Assembly (NCBI RefSeq): GCF_007991335.1
Contig: NZ_BJYD01000007.1
Span: 17,482-81,481 of the forward strand
Length of the DNA stretch: 64,000 nt
DNA from: Halobacillus faecis
GTDB lineage: Bacteria; Bacillota; Bacilli; Bacillales; Halobacillaceae
Direction: 5' to 3'
The position numbers and the translations under genes are program-made. Below the pieces are notes generated by a model. The model ran no database searches. It was not told the origin of the DNA and saw only the letters and a list, made by a program, of their open reading frames with translations. The stretch's first letter is position 1, and every line of letters starts with the position of its first letter. Shown here piece after piece: positions 45,666 through 54,640 of this stretch.

Positions 45666-46484
45666 GGTACAAATTTCTTCTAAGCTTTTCACTACTTGAA
45701 GATCAGGATATTCAAAGGCCACCTCTGTTGGTTGAACAAAAATAGCTTTCATCCCCATATTTAACGCCGGTGCAATTTCATTTAAAAAATTATCTCCTAT
45801 GGAAACAACTTCTTCAGGATTCAAATGGTATCGATCCAAGATGGAGTTTAAATGATCTTCGGTCTTTTGCGGTTTGAATGCAGAAGAAATATGATCATGA
45901 AATAATCCAGATAGGTCGATTCTGTTCAATATACTCTCTACATCATAACCCTCACTGTTCGTTAAAAGAACGAGCAGCTTATCCTCCTTCCATCTTTCAA
46001 GCGCCGCTTTCAGACCTTTTGTTTTAGTCATCAGAAACTCTTCGGTCGCCATGAAATCTTTTGTTTTCACGTAACATTCTCGTGCTTCTTCGATTCTCAC
46101 CCCGTAATGCATGGCGACAGCGAAAGGTAACCACCACCCGTCCCCAATCGCTATGTACTGCTCAAAATCGTATTGCAGTTTATGGGGATAAGCCTGTCTT
46201 ACCGCTTCCCTATCCCACAGATCTCCGTACCAGGAGGTCACTTTTTCAACTTTACTCGTAAATGGGTCCACGGTCACAATCGCGTCGTGCTCCATGTCAT
46301 AAATTTTACCAATCGTAAGTAAATGTTCCCCATTTATTATAGCCTTATAATCTTCATCAAAACACCGTTGATTATTTTGACTCACCCGTTCTTTCAATAG
46401 ATTCGCATAGTACTGGAAGTGGTCAACATCTTCATACAACGTTCCATCCAGGTCAAAAATTAAACAGGCTGCCTTCTCAATCAC
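45663..46484 (-). CDS. HAD superfamily hydrolase
   Basis: 273-residue HAD protein. Motif I FDLDGTLYED is near residue 10, motif II LLTNSEGYD near 173, Lys in SAFKPQKTEDH near 202 and motif IV SIGDNFLNEI near 226. The cap domain is large (residues 20-150). The substrate is unknown. The GTG start follows AAGGGGG. It has no obvious counterpart at this place in B. subtilis. Confidence 0.82.
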   Translation of the reverse strand: MIEKAACLIFDLDGTLYEDVDHFQYYANLLKERVSQNNQRCFDEDYKAIINGEHLLTIGKIYDMEHDAIVTVDPFTSKVEKVTSWYGDLWDREAVRQAYPHKLQYDFEQYIAIGDGWWLPFAVAMHYGVRIEEARECYVKTKDFMATEEFLMTKTKGLKAALERWKEDKLLVLLTNSEGYDVESILNRIDLSGLFHDHISSAFKPQKTEDHLNSILDRYHLNPEEVVSIGDNFLNEIAPALNMGMKAIFVQPTEVAFEYPDLQVVKSLEEICT

Positions 46485-46508
46485 GTCAATCGCCCCCTTA
46501 TTTTCACT

Positions 46509-46565
46509 TGTTATTATTGTAAATCAATGTAAATCAAGTTTGCGAATATTGTTAACAATTGTAAT
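46509..46565. promoter_or_regulatory. Phased TGTWAA half-sites (Pho-box-like) before phnD
   Basis: TGTTAT (46509), TGTAAA (46518), TGTAAA (46528), TGTTAA (46550) and TGTAAT (46560) occur at 9-11-base phase or a multiple. On the minus strand these read as TT(A/T)ACA-type half-sites, the form bound by PhoP in Bacilli. Confidence 0.45.
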
Positions 46566-46657
46566 GGTATGGTTAATCGTATTGTATTCCACTAGGAGTT
46601 TTTTAATAATGAACATGTCCTACAAAAATAAAACGATTGAAAAGGGGTCGAAAGAGT

Positions 46658-47605
46658 ATGAAAAAGTTCTTATCTGTTCTTTTTCTTATCAGCTTGCTGT
46701 CTATATTAGCAGCTTGTGGATCTGAAGAAGGAGACGCTGCTGAGACAAGCGGCCAAGAAAACAACGAAGCAAAAGAGGAATCCAATGATGCACCCGAAAA
46801 GTTAGTTATGGGCTTCGTACCTTCCCAGGATTCTGACAAAATCGCAGACACGGTTCAACCTCTTGCTGACAAGTTATCAGAAGAGATTGGTATTCCTGTA
46901 GAAGGAAAAGTGATGAACAACTACTCTGCTGTCATCGAAGGTATGGGCAGCGGCCAAATACATATCGGCTTTCTTCCAGCATTCGCTTATGTTCTTGCTG
47001 AAGAGAAATATGACATCGAAGTTCAAATGAAATCTGAACGATACGGCAGTGATCAATACCGCGCTCAATATGTAGTAAGAAAAGATTCAGGCATTGAGTC
47101 ACTTGAAGACCTGGAAGGAAAAGTATGGGCGGTTCCTGATGTAACGTCAACTTCTGGATTCCTTTTCCCAGCCAATGAAATCATGGAGGAATTCGATGTG
47201 AAAGATGTCCAACAGGAATTCTTTTCTCAAACGATTTCAGCTGGTGGACATGACAATGCAATCGTTGCTCTCCTTGACGGCAACGCAGATGTAGCGACAA
47301 CATTCGAAGATGCACGTGGTGACCTTGAAGAAGAATATCCCAATGTTATGGAAGACACAAAAGTTTTGGGTTATACCGAGTGGATTCCAAACGATACAAT
47401 TTCCGTCATCCCCTCTCTAAGTGACGAGTTAAAAAATGATATCCAGGAATCTTTCCTTTCATTCAACGATAACGAAGAAATGATCCAAGTAATGAACGAA
47501 GTGTACAGTTGGGACGCAATTGTTAAAGCCGAAAGCGAAGATTACGAAATCGTCCGTGACACATACGAAAAATTCAAAGATTCCATCAATGTAGATGAAA
47601 TGTAA
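46658..47605 (+). CDS. phnD: Phosphonate/phosphite ABC transporter binding lipoprotein PhnD
   Basis: 315-residue lipoprotein with lipobox LAAC near residue 18, then an acidic linker (to about residue 45). The PhnD family core shows VMGFVPSQDSDKI, IHIGFLPAFAYVLA and VWAVPDVTSTSGFLFPA. It binds a phosphorus oxyanion outside the membrane. ATG at 46658 follows AAAGGGG. First gene of phnD-C-E-E. Confidence 0.9.
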   Translation: MKKFLSVLFLISLLSILAACGSEEGDAAETSGQENNEAKEESNDAPEKLVMGFVPSQDSDKIADTVQPLADKLSEEIGIPVEGKVMNNYSAVIEGMGSGQIHIGFLPAFAYVLAEEKYDIEVQMKSERYGSDQYRAQYVVRKDSGIESLEDLEGKVWAVPDVTSTSGFLFPANEIMEEFDVKDVQQEFFSQTISAGGHDNAIVALLDGNADVATTFEDARGDLEEEYPNVMEDTKVLGYTEWIPNDTISVIPSLSDELKNDIQESFLSFNDNEEMIQVMNEVYSWDAIVKAESEDYEIVRDTYEKFKDSINVDEM

Positions 47606-47680
47606 GACTTGCTAGAGAAAGTACGACATTTTCATTCAAAGACAAATGATTATCCCCTAATAATCATATAAGAAAGAAGA

Positions 47681-47708
47681 AAGGGAGAATTCATTTTCTC
47701 CCTTTTTT
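47681..47708 (+). terminator. Attenuator hairpin between phnD and phnC
   Basis: AAGGGAGA, eight-base loop, TCTCCCTT and T-run. It sits inside the operon, so it likely lets more binding protein than ATPase be made. Confidence 0.75.
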
Positions 47709-47731
47709 CATTGTTTAAGGAGTGGACGGCC

Positions 47732-48535
47732 ATGATTGAATGCAGAGACTTATCCCTTGTATACCCTGACGGTACAGAAGGATTGAAGAATGTAAATCTT
47801 ACGATCAACCCCGGAGAATTTGTAGTTATTGTTGGACTTTCAGGAGCGGGGAAATCGACCCTGATTAGAAGCATGAATCGGCTCGTTCAGCCAACAAGCG
47901 GCGGGTTATATGTGGATGGAGAAAACATTCTCGCTCACCAATCCCGGGATCTTCGCCGGCTGCGCACAAAGGTCGGAATGATTTTCCAGCATCACAACCT
48001 TGTCAAAAGACATACCGTTATGAAGAACGTTATTTCCGGAAGACTCGGCCATACATCAACTTTGCGCACATTATTTAACGCGTATTCTAATGATGACAGA
48101 GCCCTTGCTTATGAAAATATGAAACGTGTATCCATTGAAGAAAAAGTCCATACACGCGCAGACCAGCTCAGTGGCGGTCAGCAGCAGCGTGTTTCCATCG
48201 CACGTGTTCTTACTCAACAACCACGTGTCATTTTAGCGGATGAACCGGTCGCAAGCCTTGATCCACCTACATCCCACCAAGTGATGACTTACTTAAAGCA
48301 AATCAATCGTGAAGATGGAATTACGACGCTTGTTAATTTACACTTCATTGATATGGCGATGGAATATGCTGACAGAATCATTGGTATGCGTGCAGGAGAA
48401 GTCGTTTTCGATGGTCCTGTTTCTGAAGTCAGTGAAAGCACCTTTGAGGATATCTATGGCAGAAAAATTAAGGATGATGACTTACGCGGAGGCGGGGTGA
48501 ACCATTATGAGTCAACCGAAGCTATACTCTCCTAG
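47732..48535 (+). CDS. phnC: Phosphonate ABC transporter ATPase PhnC
   Basis: 267-residue ABC ATPase. Walker A GLSGAGKST is near residue 38, signature LSGGQQQRVSIARVL near 150, Walker B VILADEPVASLD near 170. The region FQHHNLVKRHTVMKNVISGRLG is PhnC-like (given as FQHHNLVKRHTV and NVISGRLG). ATG at 47732; TTG at 47711 is upstream of the AAGGAG site. Confidence 0.93.
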   Translation: MIECRDLSLVYPDGTEGLKNVNLTINPGEFVVIVGLSGAGKSTLIRSMNRLVQPTSGGLYVDGENILAHQSRDLRRLRTKVGMIFQHHNLVKRHTVMKNVISGRLGHTSTLRTLFNAYSNDDRALAYENMKRVSIEEKVHTRADQLSGGQQQRVSIARVLTQQPRVILADEPVASLDPPTSHQVMTYLKQINREDGITTLVNLHFIDMAMEYADRIIGMRAGEVVFDGPVSEVSESTFEDIYGRKIKDDDLRGGGVNHYESTEAILS

Positions 48536-49331
48536 GATCGAAAAGACCAAGGCACCTGGATTAGTTTCGAAAAGAAAAAAATGGACAAATGCAACCGTTG
48601 GAATCACTGTCATTCTTTTGTACCTATGGAGCTCCATTCATACGAACTCTTCTCTGTTTCAGTTCAACGAAGAGTTCTTCTCCAATGTAGGGCGTATGAT
48701 CAGCCAGATGTGGCCGCCCCAGATGGCTTATGCTCCTGTCGTATGGCCGAAGCTTGCCGAAACGATACATATGGCTGTGATTGCGACTTCTTTGGCATCC
48801 ATTCTTTGTATCCCGTTGTGTCTATTATCAGCTCAGAACATCGTCAAAAGTCGTTGGGTATATAATGGTGTAAAAACGTTTCTTAACATATTAAGAACGA
48901 TTCCTGAATTGATTCTTGCCGTTCTATTTGTTGGCTTGTTCGGAATTGGAGTATTTTCTGGCATCCTTGCATTGTTCATTTTTTCTTTAGGAATTCTCGC
49001 TAAGTTAATGAGCGAAACCATTGAAGGGATTGATGCTCACCAATTAGAAGCAGTGGAAGCAAGCGGCGGAAATCGCCTGCAAGTAATTTGGTATGCCGTC
49101 ATCCCCCAAATCCTGCCCCAATTCGCTTCTTTCTCATTATACGTCTTTGAAATTAACGTGAGAGCTTCAATCATATTGGGCTTTGTGGGCGCAGGTGGAG
49201 TTGGACTACTCATTCAACAACAAATCAACTTTTTAAATTATCCAGCAGCTATGGCTGTAGTGATGATTGTGTTCATCGTGGTACTCATCATCGACTTTAT
49301 CAGTAATCGCTTAAGGGAGGCATTCCTATGA
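48507..49331 (+). CDS. phnE: Phosphonate ABC transporter permease PhnE (first)
   Basis: 274-residue permease with about six transmembrane helices. The EAA-type loop is EAVEASGGNRLQVIWYAVIP near residue 182. It starts 29 bases inside phnC, after GGAGGCGGGGTG. It forms the channel with the second PhnE. Confidence 0.92.
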   Translation: MSQPKLYSPRIEKTKAPGLVSKRKKWTNATVGITVILLYLWSSIHTNSSLFQFNEEFFSNVGRMISQMWPPQMAYAPVVWPKLAETIHMAVIATSLASILCIPLCLLSAQNIVKSRWVYNGVKTFLNILRTIPELILAVLFVGLFGIGVFSGILALFIFSLGILAKLMSETIEGIDAHQLEAVEASGGNRLQVIWYAVIPQILPQFASFSLYVFEINVRASIILGFVGAGGVGLLIQQQINFLNYPAAMAVVMIVFIVVLIIDFISNRLREAFL

Positions 49332-50155
49332 CAAAAACGCTTGTATCCCTTCCTCCCAAGAAGGAAAAAACGTGGAGACAACGAGGCTTTCGGTTTATAG
49401 GGGTCTTGATGTTTTTCAGCTTGCTCGCCTGGTCTGTATGGGGAGTCCATGATCAAATGAACCTCGAACGAGTCTTCAGTGAACGAACCATTGAGCGTAC
49501 ACAAACAGTCATACCTCAGCTAGTTCAACTGAACTTCGAACAGTTCGGGAGGATTTTGACGCTGATTCTAGAAACATTGGCTATTGCTTTTGCAGGGTGT
49601 CTTATGGCTACCATCTTTGCTATTCCTCTCGGTTTTTTAACAGCCAAGAATATGATGGGGCATACCTGGATAGGAAAGGTGGTCCACTCCTTTTTCAAAC
49701 TGTGGCTGAATGCAACGCGAACATTTCCTGAAATCCTACTTGCCCTCATATTTGTAGCGTCCATAGGTCCCTCTGCTTTTGCTGGCGTTCTAGCTATTGC
49801 TATTGGCTCTACAGGTATGCTTGGAAAACTATACGGAGAAACCATAGAAACCATCGATATGAGTATTGTAGAAGCCATGGAGGCGAATGGTGCGAATAAA
49901 ATCCAAACCCTTTTTAAAGGCATCCTCCCTCAAGTCGTACCGGAATTCTTGAGCTATGCGATCTACCGGTTTGAAATTGATGTCCGTGCGTCCACCATTT
50001 TAGGGGTGATAGGGGCAGGTGGAATAGGTACATTAATTGTCATCTCAGCAGCCAATCGTAATTGGGGCGAGGTTGGTTTGATTGTTCTTTCCATCATCTT
50101 CATCGTTACCATCATCGATTACTTCAGTGCCTTTATAAGAAAGAAAATCGTTTGA
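49328..50155 (+). CDS. phnE: Phosphonate ABC transporter permease PhnE (second)
   Basis: 275-residue permease paralogous to the gene before it; the loop EAMEANGANKIQTLFKGILP near residue 178 matches it. It overlaps the upstream gene as ATGA. No phn lyase, phosphonatase or phosphite dehydrogenase gene follows, so the imported compound cannot be named from context. Confidence 0.92.
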   Translation: MTKTLVSLPPKKEKTWRQRGFRFIGVLMFFSLLAWSVWGVHDQMNLERVFSERTIERTQTVIPQLVQLNFEQFGRILTLILETLAIAFAGCLMATIFAIPLGFLTAKNMMGHTWIGKVVHSFFKLWLNATRTFPEILLALIFVASIGPSAFAGVLAIAIGSTGMLGKLYGETIETIDMSIVEAMEANGANKIQTLFKGILPQVVPEFLSYAIYRFEIDVRASTILGVIGAGGIGTLIVISAANRNWGEVGLIVLSIIFIVTIIDYFSAFIRKKIV

Positions 50156-50159
50156 ACCA

Positions 50160-50191
50160 ACCGCCTTCCTATATTGGAGGGTGGTTTTTTG
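50160..50191 (+). terminator. Terminator of the phn operon
   Basis: CCGCCTTCC and GGAGGGTGG pair with two G-T pairs, followed by six T. Confidence 0.8.
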
Positions 50192-50368
50192 TCATAAAGC
50201 TGCTAATGAAACGGTCACTCCCCCCATTCACAGTTACAAAAGCGACCTCCATCCCTTACTTCACCAGCAATTCTCCCACGTACTGACTCTCTTAAAATTC
50301 CCTCCCCTTCTCTATTCCTTATCACCATCAGACTATAGTTGAGTACCATAAAGAGAGGAGGAATGAAC

Positions 50369-50914
50369 ATGATCAGGAAGAACAACCAAACTTTAATCGG
50401 TTCTTGGATCATTGCGGCCGGGACCGTCGCTTCAGCTGTAAATGCGTCCATTAATGTCTATACAGGTGACGATGATGAGGGACTTAATCTCATCGGGAAT
50501 ACACTCCAAGCAACGGGAAATGGAGTGGTTGCGAATGATTTAGAGTCTATCCTCTCTGCATCAGGGAATGTCATTCAGGCAGCAGGAAACTCTACAATCA
50601 TTTACAGTATTCTGGCGGACTTAGAAAGGAGAGACGATTTGAATCTTGTGATAAAAGGGAATTTGCTACAAGCCTTAGGCGGCCTTATTGCATTTTCTGA
50701 AACATACGGAACGGATGCTCCCTTGACGAACGCTTACAAATTAAAAGGCGAATTGTTAGAGGTCGTCGGAAATTCGATTCAGGCTGTGGCAGCAGGACGT
50801 GAGTTGGAGGGGATTGAAGCTGGCCATTTTTCTGCACTTGGAAGCTGGATTCAAGCAATCGGGGCCATAATTGTAGCTCTTACCATCACCAAACAGGATC
50901 AGAGGAGAGTATAA
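50369..50914 (+). CDS. Internally repetitive protein (DUF6944-like)
   Basis: 181-residue protein made of about six copies of a 15-20-residue unit of form G-N/S-x-L/I-Q-A-x-G-N-x(3)-A. Examples are GNTLQATGNGVVAN, GNVIQAAGNSTIIY, GNLLQALGGLIAF, GNSIQAVAAG and GSWIQAIGAIIVA. There is no signal peptide or cysteine; the repeats are Gly-rich and moderately hydrophobic. I recall such proteins as a repetitive family in Bacillus, without known function. ATG at 50369 is seven bases from GGAGG. Confidence 0.72.
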   Translation: MIRKNNQTLIGSWIIAAGTVASAVNASINVYTGDDDEGLNLIGNTLQATGNGVVANDLESILSASGNVIQAAGNSTIIYSILADLERRDDLNLVIKGNLLQALGGLIAFSETYGTDAPLTNAYKLKGELLEVVGNSIQAVAAGRELEGIEAGHFSALGSWIQAIGAIIVALTITKQDQRRV

Positions 50915-50921
50915 AATACAT

Positions 50922-50946
50922 AAAGGCCGGGAGCATTCCCGGCCTT
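50922..50946. terminator. Hairpin between the repetitive gene and the membrane gene
   Basis: AAGGCCGGGA, loop GCAT, TCCCGGCCTT. T-rich sequence follows on the minus side. Confidence 0.75.
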
Positions 50947-51372
50947 CTACTCGAATCTGTAATACGACTTCTTTAGTGTGAATGCGTAAAGGACATGGCC
51001 GATCAGCCAATATAAGATCGCTGTCCCATCTGTGAGAGCTGGAGTCTCCTTAATGGCTAAAATCGTTAGTGGTACATAGGTCGTAGCAGCAATGGCTGTT
51101 AGAAGAATGGCCAGGCCCCACCGATTCCGGTTGGTTTCCTTCCATTTCCGCATAAAGGCATAACTATATAGAATACCGATCATCCAGGATATGATCATGT
51201 GAAAGAGCCACTCCATCACTACAGGCCAATCGATGTCACCGATGACAGGGATAAAGTCGACATTCATCAATAACGTGTACACTTTCTTCCCTGTTATTTT
51301 CTCTACAAACCACATATACAAGCCGAGAACAATACCTGATGTTGTCCCTATAAAGACTCCCCATCGAATCAT
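50947..51372 (-). CDS. Four-helix integral membrane protein
   Basis: 141-residue membrane protein with hydrophobic segments near residues 3-21, 48-68, 84-106 and 116-133, and a conserved-looking WPVVMEWLFHMIISWMIG in the second. ATG at 51372 is six bases from GGAGG; the ATG at 51378 abuts it. Family not recognised. It follows the DUF2785 gene by 17 bases, likely in one operon. Confidence 0.7.
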   Translation of the reverse strand: MIRWGVFIGTTSGIVLGLYMWFVEKITGKKVYTLLMNVDFIPVIGDIDWPVVMEWLFHMIISWMIGILYSYAFMRKWKETNRNRWGLAILLTAIAATTYVPLTILAIKETPALTDGTAILYWLIGHVLYAFTLKKSYYRFE

Positions 51373-51389
51373 AAGCATCCTCCAAGGTT

Positions 51390-52217
51390 TTAGTAAGCTT
51401 CCTGTTTCCTAAGTTCCCTTAATAACATCTCTAAAACCTGCCGGAGCTCTCGATAATCCCCTTCAAGCATACGGAAATAAAGAGCTCTCATAAAGTGCTT
51501 GCTGTTGTTTATAATAATATCCTCATTCGGGTCCTGCCAGCTGTCACGGATATAAAGCAATGTTTCCAGCCACTCCACCCGTTCGGCATGGCTGATTTTA
51601 CCAAACATTTTCATAACTGCTGTCACCATCCGCTCCTCTTCATCAAAAAGGTACGGATGATCGATCAGGAATTGCTCTCTGATTACTGGAAGCATCTCCA
51701 GGATTTCTTCTTTGGTTATTTCTTCACAGGCAGCCACACTGTAAATGGCATCAGCCGCATGCGCCATCGCATGCGCCCACCCTTTATCTTTTACATAGCC
51801 GCGGTGGTCTTTTTCCTGCTGCATATATTTTTTCAAATGATCCCACACGCGATGAACTTCCTCTTCCTTCAGGAACGGGGAATGTCTGTGCTTTTCCATG
51901 ATGGGCGGAATCAGCAATACGGAAAAACTGCGCTTGAACACAGCATCCTCTTCTTTCTTGGATGTTCCGATTCGGTAAAATAAATAATTTTTATTCAATA
52001 CGGACTGCAATATATTCTTTAACTGTTCATTTGAATAGTAACCGCGTTCGATAAACGTTGTAAATATAGAATGGATCAAATCATCTCGCAAAACAGGATG
52101 GACAGATCCGACTTTTTGTAGCATCATAGTGGTGAGCTCTTGTAAGTTCTGACCTTCAGGCAGCGTGTAATCATTTTCTTTGATCGGCTGTAACATTTCA
52201 ATCAGTCTTGATTCCAT
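51390..52217 (-). CDS. DUF2785 domain protein
   Basis: 275-residue all-helical protein. The central KGWAHAMAHAADAIYSVAA (near residue 145) is the typical DUF2785 segment, with His residues that might bind metal. No signal peptide. ATG at 52217 follows AGGAGG by eight bases. Function unknown. It probably forms an operon with the following membrane gene. Confidence 0.8.
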   Translation of the reverse strand: MESRLIEMLQPIKENDYTLPEGQNLQELTTMMLQKVGSVHPVLRDDLIHSIFTTFIERGYYSNEQLKNILQSVLNKNYLFYRIGTSKKEEDAVFKRSFSVLLIPPIMEKHRHSPFLKEEEVHRVWDHLKKYMQQEKDHRGYVKDKGWAHAMAHAADAIYSVAACEEITKEEILEMLPVIREQFLIDHPYLFDEEERMVTAVMKMFGKISHAERVEWLETLLYIRDSWQDPNEDIIINNSKHFMRALYFRMLEGDYRELRQVLEMLLRELRKQEAY

Positions 52218-52350
52218 CGCACACACCTCCTAAACATTGCTCTCATTGTACCACAGATCCAGGGCAATCATATATCCATGAGGTTCGTAGTTTTGAAGGT
52301 TATTATTTTTTGATAAAATGAGAAGAGACGGAACAGAGGAGGATACTATT

Positions 52351-52614
52351 ATGGCAATTCAAGTACAGGAAACACCAAACCCTAATGCACGTAAATTCAC
52401 GACTGAGTCTATGATCTTTCAAGGGGACGGCAGCGTGTCTGTCATGCCTGGTCAAACAAGCGAGCACAAAATCATGAACGACTTGATGGAACTTGATGGC
52501 GTCGATAACGTCTTCGGCTTCCAAAACTTCATCACCGTCAATAAGCTCCCTCAGGCCGACTGGGACGAGTTAACTCCTAAAGTGATGAGTACACTTGAAG
52601 AATACGGCTATTAA
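52351..52614 (+). CDS. Nfu/NifU N-terminal domain scaffold-like protein
   Basis: 87-residue stand-alone Nfu N-terminal domain. The start VQETPNPNARKFTTES is diagnostic of the family. The C-terminal NifU-type CxxC cluster domain is absent, and the protein has no cysteine, so it cannot hold a cluster itself. It may act as a partner in iron-sulphur delivery; this is inference. ATG follows AGAGGAGG. Confidence 0.85.
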   Translation: MAIQVQETPNPNARKFTTESMIFQGDGSVSVMPGQTSEHKIMNDLMELDGVDNVFGFQNFITVNKLPQADWDELTPKVMSTLEEYGY

Positions 52615-52617
52615 AGA

Positions 52618-52650
52618 ATAAAAAAATCCGCCATCATGGCGGATTTTTTT
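52618..52650. terminator. Bidirectional terminator after the Nfu-N gene
   Basis: AAAAAATCCGCCAT and ATGGCGGATTTTTTT around a one-base centre. Confidence 0.92.
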
Positions 52651-53548
52651 ATTCTTCCGGCTGGAAGTTTTCTAATGGGATGTAATTTATGTTCGTCGGA
52701 CTTCCATCTTGTGCACTTTCTTCAAACAAAGTAAGGGTCAGGGTCCCAAACATCGGCAGATCTTCTTCTGGGATGTCAATCTTAAGCTCAAATGCAGACC
52801 ATGACGGACCTCCTTCATCCACCTGGAAGGCTGTTGGTTCCACATGCACATGATGACCGTCTTCGACACTATACATGAAACTTCCTTCGAAGACACGTGC
52901 CTCTCCCTTAACTACGTAGGAACCTTTTTCACCTGAGACTGTAATATCACGGAAAGCCTGGCCATCTCCATCGTGTTGAGACGATGGCGCTTCATTTTCA
53001 GAGCCTTCTTCCTCATCTGTTTCCTCTTCAATCGTAAAACTTTGAGTCACTTGGAAAGGATTTGCCTCCAAAGGCTGGTCATTGATTGTATTCACAAGAA
53101 ATGTCATCGTGGCTTCATAAGTTCCCGGCTTCTCAATCCCCGTCCACGTCTCTTTCACATCAAAGACATCCCCTTGAGCCAACTCCTCTGTCGTCAGTTC
53201 TTGTGTGAACATTTTATCGGCAGAGAAGGTGTACACACTCTCTCCTGCTTCGTTCTTGACCTGGACTTCATACTTTTGACTGGAAGTGAAACCAAGCGTG
53301 ACTGGCTCTTCCCCCGCATTTTCCAAGGAAAAATTAAAGGTTGCCGTATTAGAAGTTGTGTCAACCGTCGCGTCCATGGCTACTTGTTCAATAAGAGCTT
53401 CCATATCCACTTCTGGTTCTTGTTCAGATGGTTCTTCCGTCATCTGATCCTCCTTTTCTTCTCCGCTCGCTTCATTTTCCGTTTCATTAGCACAGGCTGC
53501 TAAGGAAATCACCAGGGTTCCTAACAAAATGGCCAAAAACTTTTTCAT
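52649..53548 (-). CDS. Lipoprotein with BsuPI-like and Gmad2-like domains
   Basis: 299-residue lipoprotein (lipobox LAAC, residues 16-19). After an acidic linker, residues about 60-170 resemble the BsuPI proteinase-inhibitor fold (SLENAGEEPVTLGFTSSQKY, YTFSADKMFTQEL, GTYEATMTFLV). A second acidic linker leads to a C-terminal immunoglobulin-like Gmad2 domain (about 200-295, ITVSGEKGSYVVKGEARVFEG). Gmad2 also occurs in sporulation protein GerM. Both calls are from memory of the families. Confidence 0.72.
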   Translation of the reverse strand: MKKFLAILLGTLVISLAACANETENEASGEEKEDQMTEEPSEQEPEVDMEALIEQVAMDATVDTTSNTATFNFSLENAGEEPVTLGFTSSQKYEVQVKNEAGESVYTFSADKMFTQELTTEELAQGDVFDVKETWTGIEKPGTYEATMTFLVNTINDQPLEANPFQVTQSFTIEEETDEEEGSENEAPSSQHDGDGQAFRDITVSGEKGSYVVKGEARVFEGSFMYSVEDGHHVHVEPTAFQVDEGGPSWSAFELKIDIPEEDLPMFGTLTLTLFEESAQDGSPTNINYIPLENFQPEE

Positions 53549-53610
53549 GACCCCACTCCTCTATTATTTCTATTTATTACATGAGTCGTTCGTTTATGGA
53601 AAAAGTTACA

Positions 53611-54459
53611 CTATTGGTCATCTTTTCTAAAGAACCCGAAAATACCAGTGGTTTGCACAATGTTTGTGAATGCTTGAGGATCCACTTCTTGAATAATATG
53701 CTGCAAATCATAGAGTTCATATCTTGTGATGACCATGACAAGCATATTCTTATCCTGCTGAGTGAAAGCTCCTCTCGCTGGCAACGTGGTAATTCCACGT
53801 ACCATGTGCCCATGGATCGCTTTTTCCAAATCGGCTGCTTTCGAAGTAATGATCATCGCCGTCAGTTTCTCGTGACGTGTATGAATGGCATCAATGACCC
53901 TTGTGGTCACGTACAAGGTCAGCAATGTGTAGAGTGCATTTTCCGGCTCATACAATAAACCGGCAATCGCGATAATTGCACTATTAAGTATAAGGAAATA
54001 AATGCCGATCGGACGGTCTTTCATCCGAGACAAAACCATCGCTACGATATCGAGACCGCCGGTGGAAGCACCCCATTTTAAGGTGATTCCAACACCCATT
54101 CCCCCGATAACTCCACCAAACACAGCATTCAGAATGATATCCTCAGATAATTGCTGGACAGGAATCAATTCAAGAAATAGAGTAGTAAAAGCGACTGATA
54201 TAGCACTGTAAACGGTAAAACCTTTGCCCACCTTCAGCCATCCGAGAATGGCGACTGGAATGTTAAGTAAGAATAGTAGAATACCTGTACTCACCGGGAT
54301 ACCGGCAAAATCATTTAAAATACTAGTGAGCAACTGGGCAACCCCTGTAAACCCACTCGCATAAACGTTTGCTTCAATCAAGAATAAATTCAGCGAAACC
54401 GCATTTAACACAGCGCCGAACAAAACAATCAATATACGTTTTATTTCAACAGTAAACAA
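53611..54459 (-). CDS. YitT family membrane protein (DUF161-DUF2179)
   Basis: 282-residue protein with five to six transmembrane helices (residues 10-190, with NLFLIEANVYASGFTGVAQL and GASTGGLDIVAMVLSR) and a cytoplasmic DUF2179 domain (about 200-280). Several paralogues occur in Bacilli; one regulates a cell-wall enzyme in some species, but function is mostly unknown. ATG follows a GGAGG site. Confidence 0.88.
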   Translation of the reverse strand: MFTVEIKRILIVLFGAVLNAVSLNLFLIEANVYASGFTGVAQLLTSILNDFAGIPVSTGILLFLLNIPVAILGWLKVGKGFTVYSAISVAFTTLFLELIPVQQLSEDIILNAVFGGVIGGMGVGITLKWGASTGGLDIVAMVLSRMKDRPIGIYFLILNSAIIAIAGLLYEPENALYTLLTLYVTTRVIDAIHTRHEKLTAMIITSKAADLEKAIHGHMVRGITTLPARGAFTQQDKNMLVMVITRYELYDLQHIIQEVDPQAFTNIVQTTGIFGFFRKDDQ

Positions 54460-54577
54460 AAGCGAACCTCCTTGCCTAAATTCATCTATTCATTTTTATC
54501 ACCGTAGTAGACTAAAATCAAGATAATCTTGGTAGAATCGTGTAAAGTTTTGTCGGATGGTTTGTTAACAGTATATT

Positions 54578-54606
54578 TTGACTATCTCACGGTTTGTGCC
54601 TAAACT
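54578..54606 (+). promoter_or_regulatory. Sigma-A promoter of the degV gene
   Basis: TTGACT, 17 bases, TAAACT; start codon 35 bases further on. Confidence 0.55.
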
Positions 54607-54640
54607 AAAAGTACATCCTAAAAAATAGAAGGTGACGCGT

